From: Gudongella sp964604145
GTDB taxonomy: Bacteria; Bacillota; Clostridia; Tissierellales; Tissierellaceae
Direction of reading: 5' to 3'
Length of the DNA stretch: 6,482 nt
Assembly: GCA_964604145.1 (NCBI GenBank)
Contig: CAZRXS010000073.1
Coordinates: 1-6,482 of the forward strand
Shown here: positions 1 to 4,909 of the stretch, one piece after another
Numbering within the stretch: position 1 is the stretch's first letter
Layout: the number at the start of each line of letters is the position of its first letter
Made by a program: the position numbers and the translations under genes
Notes under the pieces: model-generated
Told to the model about the DNA's origin: nothing
The model's database searches: none
The model's input: only the letters and a program-made list of their open reading frames with translations

Positions 1-358
1 GTTTCATTACACCCCAGGCAGTAACAGATTTTGAAATGGACTCCACCCGAAGAAGAGTATCGGTCGTCATTTTTCTACCTGTTTCTAGGTCAGCATATCC
101 ATAAGCTTTAGTCCATATGGTTTCTCCACCCTTTATGAGAGCAATACTGGCTCCTGGTATATCATAAGCTTCCATTATTTCGGGAATACGTTCATCCAAA
201 TAAAAGGTAAACTTTTCTAAAGTAACCCCTTTCTCAGCTTTTGTTATTGGAAATAAGGTTGAAAAGAACATTACCACTATAATGGATATTATTATAGTTG
301 TTGGTATCTTAAACCATAATTTGTTAATAAACATTTTGCTCTCATTTTTAATATTCAT
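1..358 (-). CDS. Serine beta-lactamase/penicillin-binding-protein-like hydrolase, N-terminal part (C-terminus beyond window)
   Basis: The visible 119 residues match the start of the class C beta-lactamase / DD-peptidase-like serine hydrolase family (PF00144 type). A hydrophobic segment at about residues 17-38 acts as a signal peptide or N-terminal anchor, so the catalytic domain should lie outside the membrane. It is followed by the family's typical first strands (IPGASIALIKGGE, then TKAYGYADLETG). Then comes the SxxK motif SISK at residues 107-110, whose Ser107 is the expected nucleophile. The YxN and HxG motifs would lie past the left edge. Members hydrolyse or transfer acyl groups on peptidoglycan-like peptides, beta-lactams or other esters; the substrate cannot be told here. 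I chose ATG 358 because GGTG lies 6 bases upstream; an in-frame ATG at 370 would add four residues. The gene follows the 160-residue membrane-protein gene by about 110 bp, and no clear promoter was seen between them. Confidence 0.88.
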   Translation of the reverse strand, partial: MNIKNESKMFINKLWFKIPTTIIISIIVVMFFSTLFPITKAEKGVTLEKFTFYLDERIPEIMEAYDIPGASIALIKGGETIWTKAYGYADLETGRKMTTDTLLRVESISKSVTAWGVMK

Positions 359-470
359 ATAATTCACCATTTCTAGACATTCTTTCACTAAACTATGTTT
401 ACAATTCACCTAAGAACAAAATTTCTCATTCTACTATGTTGATTAGGCATAGATATTCTCTTACTAGAAT

Positions 471-953
471 TTATTTGTTAGCTTGGTGGTTTGTTTTAAG
501 GTTTCTGTTCTGCCATCTAAAAAACAACCAGGAGAAAGCTAGCATCTGCAGAGAAATCTCAGGATAACCGATAAGCGGGTTAAACTCAAAATTAGTATAC
601 AAGAAGCCTTCAATAGAACCAGGCCCTGTGATAACTGCACCTACACTTGTTAAAACAAACAACAGCCAAAATAACTTAATCCACCCATATGGCCTTTGCA
701 GTATAATCTCTCTAAACGGAAAAATAGCCAATGCTAGAAGTGTGCCCCGAAGAAATTGAACAGGCACAGCAAGTCTTACGGACATAGCATCCGACGATTT
801 CATAACCTGGCTGAAAATAGGCTCACGGCTAAAATAATCGAAATAGTTGCTAACAAGCATAAATAAAATCCCAAATACAGCATAAGTAATGACATGGACA
901 ACCGTAAATCTCCAAATAAACTTAAGTCCTTCCTTATAAAACAAGTTTTTCAT
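471..953 (-). CDS. Four-helix integral membrane protein of unknown function
   Basis: A 160-residue protein that I do not recognise as a named family. Hydrophobic segments lie at about residues 13-36, 65-84, 90-110 and 133-147. A polar stretch at about 37-62 separates the first two, and the C-terminal tail is basic and polar (RWQNRNLKTNHQANK). There is no signal-cleavage site, lipobox, catalytic motif or nucleotide-binding motif that I can identify. The start is well supported: AGGGAGC lies just upstream of ATG 953. The gene sits between a small lipoprotein gene upstream and a serine beta-lactamase-like hydrolase downstream, all in the same direction. A role beside the hydrolase is possible from position only. 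Real coding is likely given the ribosome-binding site and the consistent membrane-protein composition, but function is open. Confidence 0.8.
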   Translation of the reverse strand: MKNLFYKEGLKFIWRFTVVHVITYAVFGILFMLVSNYFDYFSREPIFSQVMKSSDAMSVRLAVPVQFLRGTLLALAIFPFREIILQRPYGWIKLFWLLFVLTSVGAVITGPGSIEGFLYTNFEFNPLIGYPEISLQMLAFSWLFFRWQNRNLKTNHQANK

Positions 954-983
954 AGTTAGCTCCCTTTTTTTCAGATACTTACC

Positions 984-1012
984 GTATTAGCTTGCCACTT
1001 CAAGTGTAATAC
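984..1012. repeat. Imperfect inverted repeat between the lipoprotein and membrane-protein genes
   Basis: Outer arms GTATTA (984-989) and TAATAC (1007-1012) are perfectly complementary. Inside them is the odd palindrome CACTTCAAGTG (996-1006). The two nested pairings leave a six-base one-sided bulge, and no T-tract follows on either strand, so this is not a standard intrinsic terminator. It may be a protein-binding site or a weak RNA hairpin in the 75-bp gap between two minus-strand genes. It may also be chance in AT-rich DNA. Confidence 0.3.
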
Positions 1013-1028
1013 CTTAAAAGTGCTAGTT

Positions 1029-1463
1029 TTAATTTGAAATTTTCTCAATTTTACTAATAACTGGTTGTCCAATAGTTTCTTCATAATAATCAAATTTTAC
1101 TTCATCATCTTTTTTAAGCGCCAGACTTTCAAATGTGGATCTTACCTCATCGGATATTTTAAATACTTTGAAAGCTAACTTATCATCTTGCACCCCACTT
1201 ATTCTTATCTCAATAGAATTGTTGTCAACCTGACCCACATAACTTCCGCTATCTGTTTTAATTGTAGGAGAGGCGTCACTAGCTACCTTTTCTGTTTCAT
1301 TGTTGGGCTCTTCTTGCAGCGGAGGAGTGTTTGTGTCATCCTCTACTGTTGTACATGAAACTAACATTCCTACCATTAAAGTAGCAACAAGAACAATTGC
1401 AAATAACATTATACCTCTCTTTTTCACCTTCATATCAAAATTTGATGTAAACCATTGTCTCAT
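1029..1463 (-). CDS. Small lipoprotein of unknown function with a conserved C-terminal domain
   Basis: A 144-residue exported lipoprotein. A basic n-region (KVKKRG) and hydrophobic core lead to the lipobox MLVSC, with Cys37 as the lipidated residue. A low-complexity acidic and Pro/Asn-rich linker (about 38-70) follows, then a compact domain at about 73-144. That domain starts SGSYVGQVDNNSIEI and ends with a GQPVISKIEKI strand. I associate this pattern (G-x-Y-x-G-Q-x-D-x-N-S-I-E-I) with small uncharacterised Firmicute extracytoplasmic domains, but I cannot name it. I chose ATG 1463 because GGGAGGT lies 9 bases upstream. An internal ATG at 1433 gives a more typical signal-peptide length but has no ribosome-binding site. 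The leader overlaps the stop of the broken hydrolase gene upstream, so translation of the two may be coupled. Confidence 0.82.
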   Translation of the reverse strand: MRQWFTSNFDMKVKKRGIMLFAIVLVATLMVGMLVSCTTVEDDTNTPPLQEEPNNETEKVASDASPTIKTDSGSYVGQVDNNSIEIRISGVQDDKLAFKVFKISDEVRSTFESLALKKDDEVKFDYYEETIGQPVISKIEKISN

Positions 1464-1470
1464 TACCTTC

Positions 1471-1716
1471 TTACCTCCCAAAGTCAACCATTCCATAACT
1501 TTTACTAAAAATTACTTCTTTATAATCTCCAATAATTATAGTTCCATTAACAATTGGGTTATAATTTAATTCATTTAAGGCATCAACATACTCATCCACT
1601 TTATCAGATAAATTGGCATGCTCTATTGAATCTTCTCCAATACAAGCTACAAGACTCAGTGTAGATACAAGCATAATCATGAAAATATTGAGTAATTTAA
1701 ATATTTTACTTTTCAC
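1471..1716 (-). pseudogene. Truncated N-terminal remnant of a lipoprotein-type serine beta-lactamase/PBP-like hydrolase
   Basis: An 81-codon reading frame starting at GTG 1716, with AGGGGGT 6 bases upstream. It has a hydrophobic signal and lipobox LSLVAC (Cys25), then a domain start that resembles PF00144 serine hydrolases: VDEYVDALNEL, GTIIIGDYKEVIFSKSYGMVDF. This lines up with the left-edge hydrolase, where the equivalent part reads ASIALIKGGETIWTKAYGYADLETGR. The frame stops two residues after the YGxxDF element, before the SxxK nucleophile. The whole catalytic domain (normally another 250 or more residues) is therefore missing. No continuation was seen in the following DNA, which belongs to the next lipoprotein gene, so a deletion fits better than a frameshift. 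It lies about 40 bp after the DUF2178-like gene and may be transcribed from the XRE promoter. It could still yield a short secreted lipopeptide, but not an active hydrolase. Confidence 0.75.
1473..1479 (-). promoter_or_regulatory. Shine-Dalgarno of the small lipoprotein gene, overlapping the remnant's stop codon
   Basis: Minus-strand GGGAGGT, 9 bases before ATG 1463. The TAA that ends the hydrolase remnant starts at the last base of this site, so ribosomes finishing the remnant are delivered directly to the next start. Confidence 0.75.
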
Positions 1717-1755
1717 TTCAATACCCCCTAATAACAATTGTAATAAGCACATAAC

Positions 1756-2229
1756 CTATACTTTTTCTTCTTCTGATTTCTGATTTTTCATCGCTTTCGC
1801 TACGAGTATTCCTTGAGCCATGAATGCTATAAAAAAAAGAACCATCAATATCCACCAACCTACAGATTCAAAAATATCTTCTGGCACCATCAATGTATAT
1901 CCCATGTAGCTTAAAAAAATTGTCCCTTGAAGAATTTTAAATGCTTTTGAATTAGCTTCATTCTTTAATGCTACAAGTCTTTCATCATTTTCGCTAATTA
2001 TAATATTCTTCATCTTTTGTGGAGCTTTCTTAATTCCCAAAAGTTTCAAATAATAGATAAAGGCTACACTTAATGGTATAAAAGACAATCCAATAATCGC
2101 TTTTTTGTTCGATATAAAACTTACATCCATGATACTAAATACAATACCTATACCAAGTAATAAACCACCAACCATAATGCTAATAATCATAACAACCTTT
2201 GCTTCTTTGATTGTTTTTTCGGTGTTCAT
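1756..2229 (-). CDS. DUF2178-like four-helix membrane protein, partner of the XRE regulator
   Basis: A 157-residue membrane protein with hydrophobic segments at about residues 12-34, 44-62, 97-115 and 122-144. A charged loop between helices 2 and 3 carries SENDERLVALKNEANSKAF (79-97). The DER...A...KA pattern in a loop between two helical hairpins is what I associate with DUF2178 and related small membrane proteins. These are commonly encoded next to short XRE regulators in Firmicutes and archaea, and their biochemical role is not established. I chose ATG 2229 because GGGAGG lies 7 bases upstream; the alternative ATG 2235 is too close to that site. The XRE stop is only 2 bp before this start, so the two genes are almost certainly one transcript with coupled translation. 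A regulatory or signal-sensing partnership with the XRE protein is inferred from that arrangement. Confidence 0.8.
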   Translation of the reverse strand: MNTEKTIKEAKVVMIISIMVGGLLLGIGIVFSIMDVSFISNKKAIIGLSFIPLSVAFIYYLKLLGIKKAPQKMKNIIISENDERLVALKNEANSKAFKILQGTIFLSYMGYTLMVPEDIFESVGWWILMVLFFIAFMAQGILVAKAMKNQKSEEEKV

Positions 2230-2231
2230 AG

Positions 2232-2426
2232 TCATTCCTCCCAAAATAAATCGTTTAAGGTTTTATTAAGTGCTTTGCAAATATCAATGCACAAGTTTAA
2301 TGTCGGATTATAATTGCCTGATTCAATCAAAATAATTGTCTGTCGAGTAACTCCTACTATTTCAGCTAACTGCTCCTGTGTTAGATCACTTTCAATTCTT
2401 GCTATTTTCATTTTTATATTTTTCAC
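2232..2426 (-). CDS. Short XRE-family helix-turn-helix transcriptional regulator
   Basis: A 64-residue protein made of a single Cro/C1-type helix-turn-helix. The recognition region reads LTQEQLAEIVGVTRQTIILIESG, with the family's usual R-Q-T-I on the recognition helix, then NPTLNLCIDICKALNKTLNDLF forming the last helices. It has no ligand or dimerisation domain, like other short regulators of this class (for example B. subtilis YozG-type proteins). GTG 2426 is preferred because the AGGGGGTG site lies about 9-11 bases upstream. A GTG at 2438 overlaps that site and an ATG at 2411 has none. The gene sits directly behind a good promoter holding an inverted repeat, so autorepression is the likely mode. 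It is followed at 2 bp by the DUF2178-like membrane protein gene. Confidence 0.92.
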   Translation of the reverse strand: MKNIKMKIARIESDLTQEQLAEIVGVTRQTIILIESGNYNPTLNLCIDICKALNKTLNDLFWEE

Positions 2427-2450
2427 AAAATACAACACCCCCTATATCTA

Positions 2451-2476
2451 ATATAGTACTTTATAATATACTATAT
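2451..2476. promoter_or_regulatory. Inverted-repeat operator candidate for the XRE regulator
   Basis: ATATAGTA (2451-2458) and TACTATAT (2469-2476) are perfect 8-base inverted arms with a 10-base AT spacer, so the arm centres are 18 bp apart. The site covers the -10 box and the whole spacer up to the -35 box, which is where a repressor would block RNA polymerase. Dimers of short XRE regulators bind sites of this type, so autoregulation is a reasonable inference. Confidence 0.6.
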
Positions 2477-2481
2477 GTCAA
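2453..2481 (-). promoter_or_regulatory. Sigma-A-type promoter of the XRE / DUF2178-like operon
   Basis: On the minus strand, a consensus -35 TTGACA (2476-2481) is separated by 17 bp from a -10 TACTAT (2453-2458, 4 of 6 consensus). Transcription would start near 2446, about 20 bases before GTG 2426. It is the clearest promoter in the window and probably also serves the hydrolase remnant and lipoprotein genes downstream. Confidence 0.75.
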
Positions 2482-2529
2482 CTATATCTTACATTTCTTA
2501 GAGATAAGTTGGCGTTGTCACTTATTAAA

Positions 2530-3015
2530 TCAATTAATTTGTAAAACTAATATTATCTTTGTTATTTTAAGAGCGGTTATTAAGGAAGCCACCAGAATAA
2601 AGGAATGTATTGCAATTCGTCCATGAGGCTTTATTTGATCAAATGATAGTTTGAATTTAGCGCTTATGACATTTATTAGACCAAGTATAGTAAAGAATAT
2701 TGTTATAGGAAATAAGAACAAGAGCCCCTTTATTAAAAATACTAACAACATAACAGGTAAATCATGTAAAAATAAACCACAAGCAAGAAAGGTAAATATA
2801 ACAGAAATACTTTGTGGCAAAAAAGTTCTAAGCGGCTTGTAAATATACTTCCCTAAGAAAAACCCGTATGCGGGATTCCAATACCACCAAAATTCTCGAA
2901 AGGATTTCGCTTGAAATGACTTCTTAAACATTTTTTGCATCTGTTCTACTTCACTACCTTTTCCTAGTCTCAATTCGATGTGTCTTCTTAAGTCAGATTT
3001 TCTAACACTATTCAA
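2530..3015 (-). CDS. Short MBOAT-like membrane protein (putative acyltransferase-related)
   Basis: A 161-residue protein with an amphipathic, charged N-terminus and about three or four hydrophobic segments (about 69-82, 86-116, 135-158). Residues 37-62 read like the signature of membrane-bound O-acyltransferases: KSFREFWWYWNPAYGFFLGKYIYKPL, corresponding to the sFxeFWrrWh...lrdYiYiPL element. A following hydrophobic stretch ends in CGLFLHDLP, with His84 in the place of the MBOAT catalytic histidine. Full MBOAT proteins such as AlgI or DltB are around 400 residues with 8-11 helices, so this is a mini form. Short proteins with the same FWxxWNP...YKPLxxFLP pattern are known in several Gram-positives and are annotated as acyltransferase; activity is unproven. 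The TTG start at 3015 is set by AAGGAGA 7 bases upstream. It follows the CPBP gene by 52 bp in the same direction. Confidence 0.72.
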   Translation of the reverse strand: MNSVRKSDLRRHIELRLGKGSEVEQMQKMFKKSFQAKSFREFWWYWNPAYGFFLGKYIYKPLRTFLPQSISVIFTFLACGLFLHDLPVMLLVFLIKGLLFLFPITIFFTILGLINVISAKFKLSFDQIKPHGRIAIHSFILVASLITALKITKIILVLQIN

Positions 3016-3022
3016 CTCTACA

Positions 3023-3029
3023 TCTCCTT
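3023..3029 (-). promoter_or_regulatory. Shine-Dalgarno fixing the TTG start of the MBOAT-like gene
   Basis: Minus-strand AAGGAGA, 7 bases before TTG 3015. No ATG near it gives an open frame, because the ATG inside the spacer is followed directly by TAG. The non-ATG start is therefore well supported. Confidence 0.75.
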
Positions 3030-3067
3030 GTACTTACTTATTGTTTTCTAATTTAGATTAATACTTA

Positions 3068-3880
3068 TTAGTCACTGCAATTTTGAAATAGTTTCTTTCT
3101 GTTAAAGATAATCAAAATAACTGTCACAAGAATCATTATCTCTAGTAATGCTATTGCACCTGTTTTTGAAAGAATCAAAGGCATCATCCATAATGAAGTG
3201 TTTGCCATAGTATGGAATAGAATAACCCCAAAAATACTACCTTTGGTATTGATGTATAGTATTGATATTTGGATTGAAATCATTAAGGTATAAAGGATGT
3301 AACCACAAAATGCCAATACAAAGCTGTAATTATTTGCTAGTTTTGATTGAATTGTGGTATCTAAAAAAAATAGTGGCAGATGCCATAAAGACCAAATTAG
3401 CCCCACAACAATGCTTGCATAAAAGGGTCTGCAACCATTAATCATTCTTGGAAATAAGAACCCTCTCCAGCCAGCTTCTTCACCCAGAGGCCCCATAAAA
3501 AGCATGATATATATAAATACCAATGGTATGGCATAAACAGGAAATTCTGAATTTGGTATAGTCCTGCCAGATAATCGCAATACCGAATAGGATAGTAGCA
3601 TTATTGTTGGCATAAGTCCAAATATATATGCATACCATTTAAAGTCGATTTTGGGGTCAACTAATCTTTTAACCGATTTTGTAAATTCTTTTATTCCATT
3701 GATTTTATACTCCATAATTAATCCTACAAAAGATGGAACGAAGGTACCTACCACAATTAATGTTTCATTGGATATCCTCAAATTTAATTCTGATAATTTC
3801 AACAACCATATGCTCCAGGTTAATGCAAAGGTGAAGATTAAATACATTGAAATTTCTTTAAGGTTTTTCTTAACATCCAT
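3068..3880 (-). CDS. CPBP family intramembrane glutamic endopeptidase (CAAX/Abi type)
   Basis: A 270-residue polytopic membrane protein with the full set of CPBP (PF02517) motifs. Motif 1 is EEAGWR at residues 134-139 (the EExxxR glutamates, with Glu134 as the general base). Motif 2 is SLWHLPLFF with His167, and motif 3 is HTMAN with His223 and Asn227. Hydrophobic segments at about 11-28, 40-56, 82-100, 114-130, 154-172, 185-211, 215-235 and 242-260 fit the eight-helix fold. Family members cleave substrates within the membrane and act in bacteriocin maturation or self-immunity, protein export or signalling; the substrate here is unknown. ATG 3880 has GGGGGAC 5 bases upstream. The gene lies 12 bp after a 75-codon membrane-protein gene, whose stop codon precedes this Shine-Dalgarno, so the two are probably co-expressed. 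Confidence 0.94.
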   Translation of the reverse strand: MDVKKNLKEISMYLIFTFALTWSIWLLKLSELNLRISNETLIVVGTFVPSFVGLIMEYKINGIKEFTKSVKRLVDPKIDFKWYAYIFGLMPTIMLLSYSVLRLSGRTIPNSEFPVYAIPLVFIYIMLFMGPLGEEAGWRGFLFPRMINGCRPFYASIVVGLIWSLWHLPLFFLDTTIQSKLANNYSFVLAFCGYILYTLMISIQISILYINTKGSIFGVILFHTMANTSLWMMPLILSKTGAIALLEIMILVTVILIIFNRKKLFQNCSD

Positions 3881-3892
3881 AATTGTCCCCCA

Positions 3893-4120
3893 TCAAAATA
3901 ATATAAGTGCTATGCTTGATGTAAAAAAAATTAAGAACAAGGTTATTAAGATCCCTTTTACTATTTTCTCCCCACGTTCGGTAAAATCTAGCTTTATTCC
4001 AAAAATGCCATATACTTTTTTAAGGAATCCTAATGCTTTTTCTGGATGTAAAAAACCATAAAGCATAACTAAAGAAATTATTAGAAAAAATATAAGTGCT
4101 GCTATTTGTTGTTTATCCAT
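3893..4120 (-). CDS. Small two-helix membrane protein upstream of the CPBP protease gene
   Basis: A 75-residue protein that I do not recognise. A hydrophobic helix at about residues 7-23 (IAALIFFLIISLVMLYGF) and a second at about 53-75 flank an amphipathic, charged middle (HPEKALGFLKKVYGIFGIKLDFTERGEKIVK). ATG 4120 is preceded by AGGAGA at 8 bases. The gene is only 12 bp ahead of the CPBP protease and the pair is probably one transcript. It could be a partner, a substrate or a bystander of the protease; nothing in the sequence decides. No double-glycine leader or cysteine pattern typical of a bacteriocin precursor is visible. Confidence 0.78.
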   Translation of the reverse strand: MDKQQIAALIFFLIISLVMLYGFLHPEKALGFLKKVYGIFGIKLDFTERGEKIVKGILITLFLIFFTSSIALILF

Positions 4121-4189
4121 ATATATTGTCTCCTATCAAAGCTTATAGTAGAACATCTTTGAATTGTAGATTAATTAGGTTAATAGATT

Positions 4190-4648
4190 CTATTTATAAA
4201 TAACTTTAAAAGTCATAAATACTACCAAGTCATCTTCTTTAAATTCAAAATTAAAGGCTTTTGCCTCTTCTTTGAAAAAATTTAAGTGTCCTTCTCGCCA
4301 ATATTTTAGAGAGCCATCTCCTTCTCCTTCTATCTTTGCATGTTTTCCTGTGACTTCATCAAAGGGAATAATTTCTACTTTTGAAACTTCTATAATACAA
4401 GCTGCCTTTCCATCAAAATCTGTAATTATATGTAGGTCTTTTTCTTTTGGAAGAGGTTCCTTTTCTAGCTCATAGGATTTCTTTAAGCTAGTAGTGGCTC
4501 TTTTAATTCCGCGTTTCGTTAAATCTGCTAATTCATTTGCGTCATTTTCATTGTTGCAGAAGTGCCAGGCTTCATATGTTTTATCTGATTGTACAATCGA
4601 CTCGCCTATACTCTTTAGATAGTCTTCCCACATAGTTTCTACAGTCAT
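4190..4648 (-). CDS. ASCH domain-containing protein (YhfF-like)
   Basis: A 152-residue soluble protein with the ASCH (PF04266) pattern. An N-terminal helical part (MWEDYLKSIG..., 7-45) leads to the characteristic GIKRATTSL element at 47-55, corresponding to the G-x-K-x-x-T-x-S/T signature. Core strands DGKAACIIEVSKVEIIPFDEVT (79-100) follow, then a YWREGHLNFF helix (117-126) and a final DDLVVFMTFKVIY strand. ASCH domains have a PUA-like beta-barrel proposed to bind RNA or modified nucleosides, and some members are nucleases or acetylcytidine amidohydrolases. The size and order of motifs suit the longer YhfF-type branch, whose reaction is not settled. ATG 4648 is chosen over TTG 4654 because AAGGAGG lies 7 bases before it. 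It follows the small glycine-rich membrane gene by 30 bp. Confidence 0.88.
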   Translation of the reverse strand: MTVETMWEDYLKSIGESIVQSDKTYEAWHFCNNENDANELADLTKRGIKRATTSLKKSYELEKEPLPKEKDLHIITDFDGKAACIIEVSKVEIIPFDEVTGKHAKIEGEGDGSLKYWREGHLNFFKEEAKAFNFEFKEDDLVVFMTFKVIYK

Positions 4649-4655
4649 TTTCAAT

Positions 4656-4662
4656 CCTCCTT
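4656..4662 (-). promoter_or_regulatory. Shine-Dalgarno of the ASCH gene
   Basis: Minus-strand AAGGAGG, 7 bases before ATG 4648. This spacing selects ATG 4648 rather than the TTG six bases upstream, which would be only one base from the site. Confidence 0.75.
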
Positions 4663-4678
4663 AATATGATTATTTCTA

Positions 4679-4858
4679 TTATTGTTTTCTAATATATGCA
4701 TCAATTATAGCGCCTACTATCAACCCTATTCCTGTTCCCATTCCAGCCCAAATAACATTTCCTGTAATAGCTAAGCTTAACCCTGCACCAATCGCTGTGC
4801 CAAAAATCAAGCCTATTCCCGCAAATGGAACTTTATTATTTTTTCTCTTGTTTTTCAA
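4679..4858 (-). CDS. Small glycine-zipper-like membrane protein (59 residues, TTG start)
   Basis: A short gene that is easy to miss because it starts with TTG. The basic N-terminus LKNKRKNNKV is followed by two glycine-rich hydrophobic segments: FAGIGLIFGTAIGAGLSLAI (12-31) and VIWAGMGTGIGLIVGAIIDAY (35-55). The short tail is IRKQ. Repeated G-x-x-x-G spacing (for example Gly16/Gly20/Gly24 and Gly41/Gly45/Gly49) is the glycine-zipper pattern of tightly packed membrane helices. The ribosome-binding site GGGAGGT sits 7 bases before TTG 4858, which strongly supports real translation. Similar tiny proteins are common in Firmicutes next to ASCH or redox genes, but no function is known. It lies 51 bp after the flavodoxin gene and 30 bp before the ASCH gene. 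Confidence 0.82.
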   Translation of the reverse strand: MKNKRKNNKVPFAGIGLIFGTAIGAGLSLAITGNVIWAGMGTGIGLIVGAIIDAYIRKQ

Positions 4859-4865
4859 TTAAATG

Positions 4866-4872
4866 ACCTCCC
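4866..4872 (-). promoter_or_regulatory. Shine-Dalgarno fixing the TTG start of the glycine-zipper gene
   Basis: Minus-strand GGGAGGT, 7 bases before TTG 4858. There is no in-frame ATG upstream close to this site. Confidence 0.75.
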
Positions 4873-4909
4873 AGCTTGCTTGGATTGAAAAATATAAAGA
4901 AATAATTCT

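Noticed and set aside
359..470. Promoter for the left-edge hydrolase (minus-strand TTGTTC, 18 bp, TAGTTT)
   Set aside because: Both hexamers match consensus poorly, and similar matches occur by chance in DNA this AT-rich.
1300..1569. Plus-strand open frame of 89 codons
   Set aside because: It lies antisense across the small lipoprotein gene and hydrolase remnant, has no ribosome-binding site of note, and its protein shows no domain. Other plus-strand frames (2378-2626, 2651-2842, 3651-4061, 4272-4475, 4947-5213) were dropped for the same reason: each is antisense to well-supported minus-strand genes.
2504..2525. Hairpin ATAAGT-N10-ACTTAT after the MBOAT-like gene, as a possible terminator
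   Set aside because: The stem is only six AT-rich pairs with a ten-base loop and no T-tract on the minus strand, so it would be too weak to call. A terminator is still expected somewhere here because the XRE promoter follows.
3893..4120. The 75-residue gene as a bacteriocin precursor with the CPBP protein as its immunity factor
   Set aside because: There is no double-glycine leader, cysteine or lanthionine pattern, and no transporter or modification gene nearby; only the neighbourhood suggests it.
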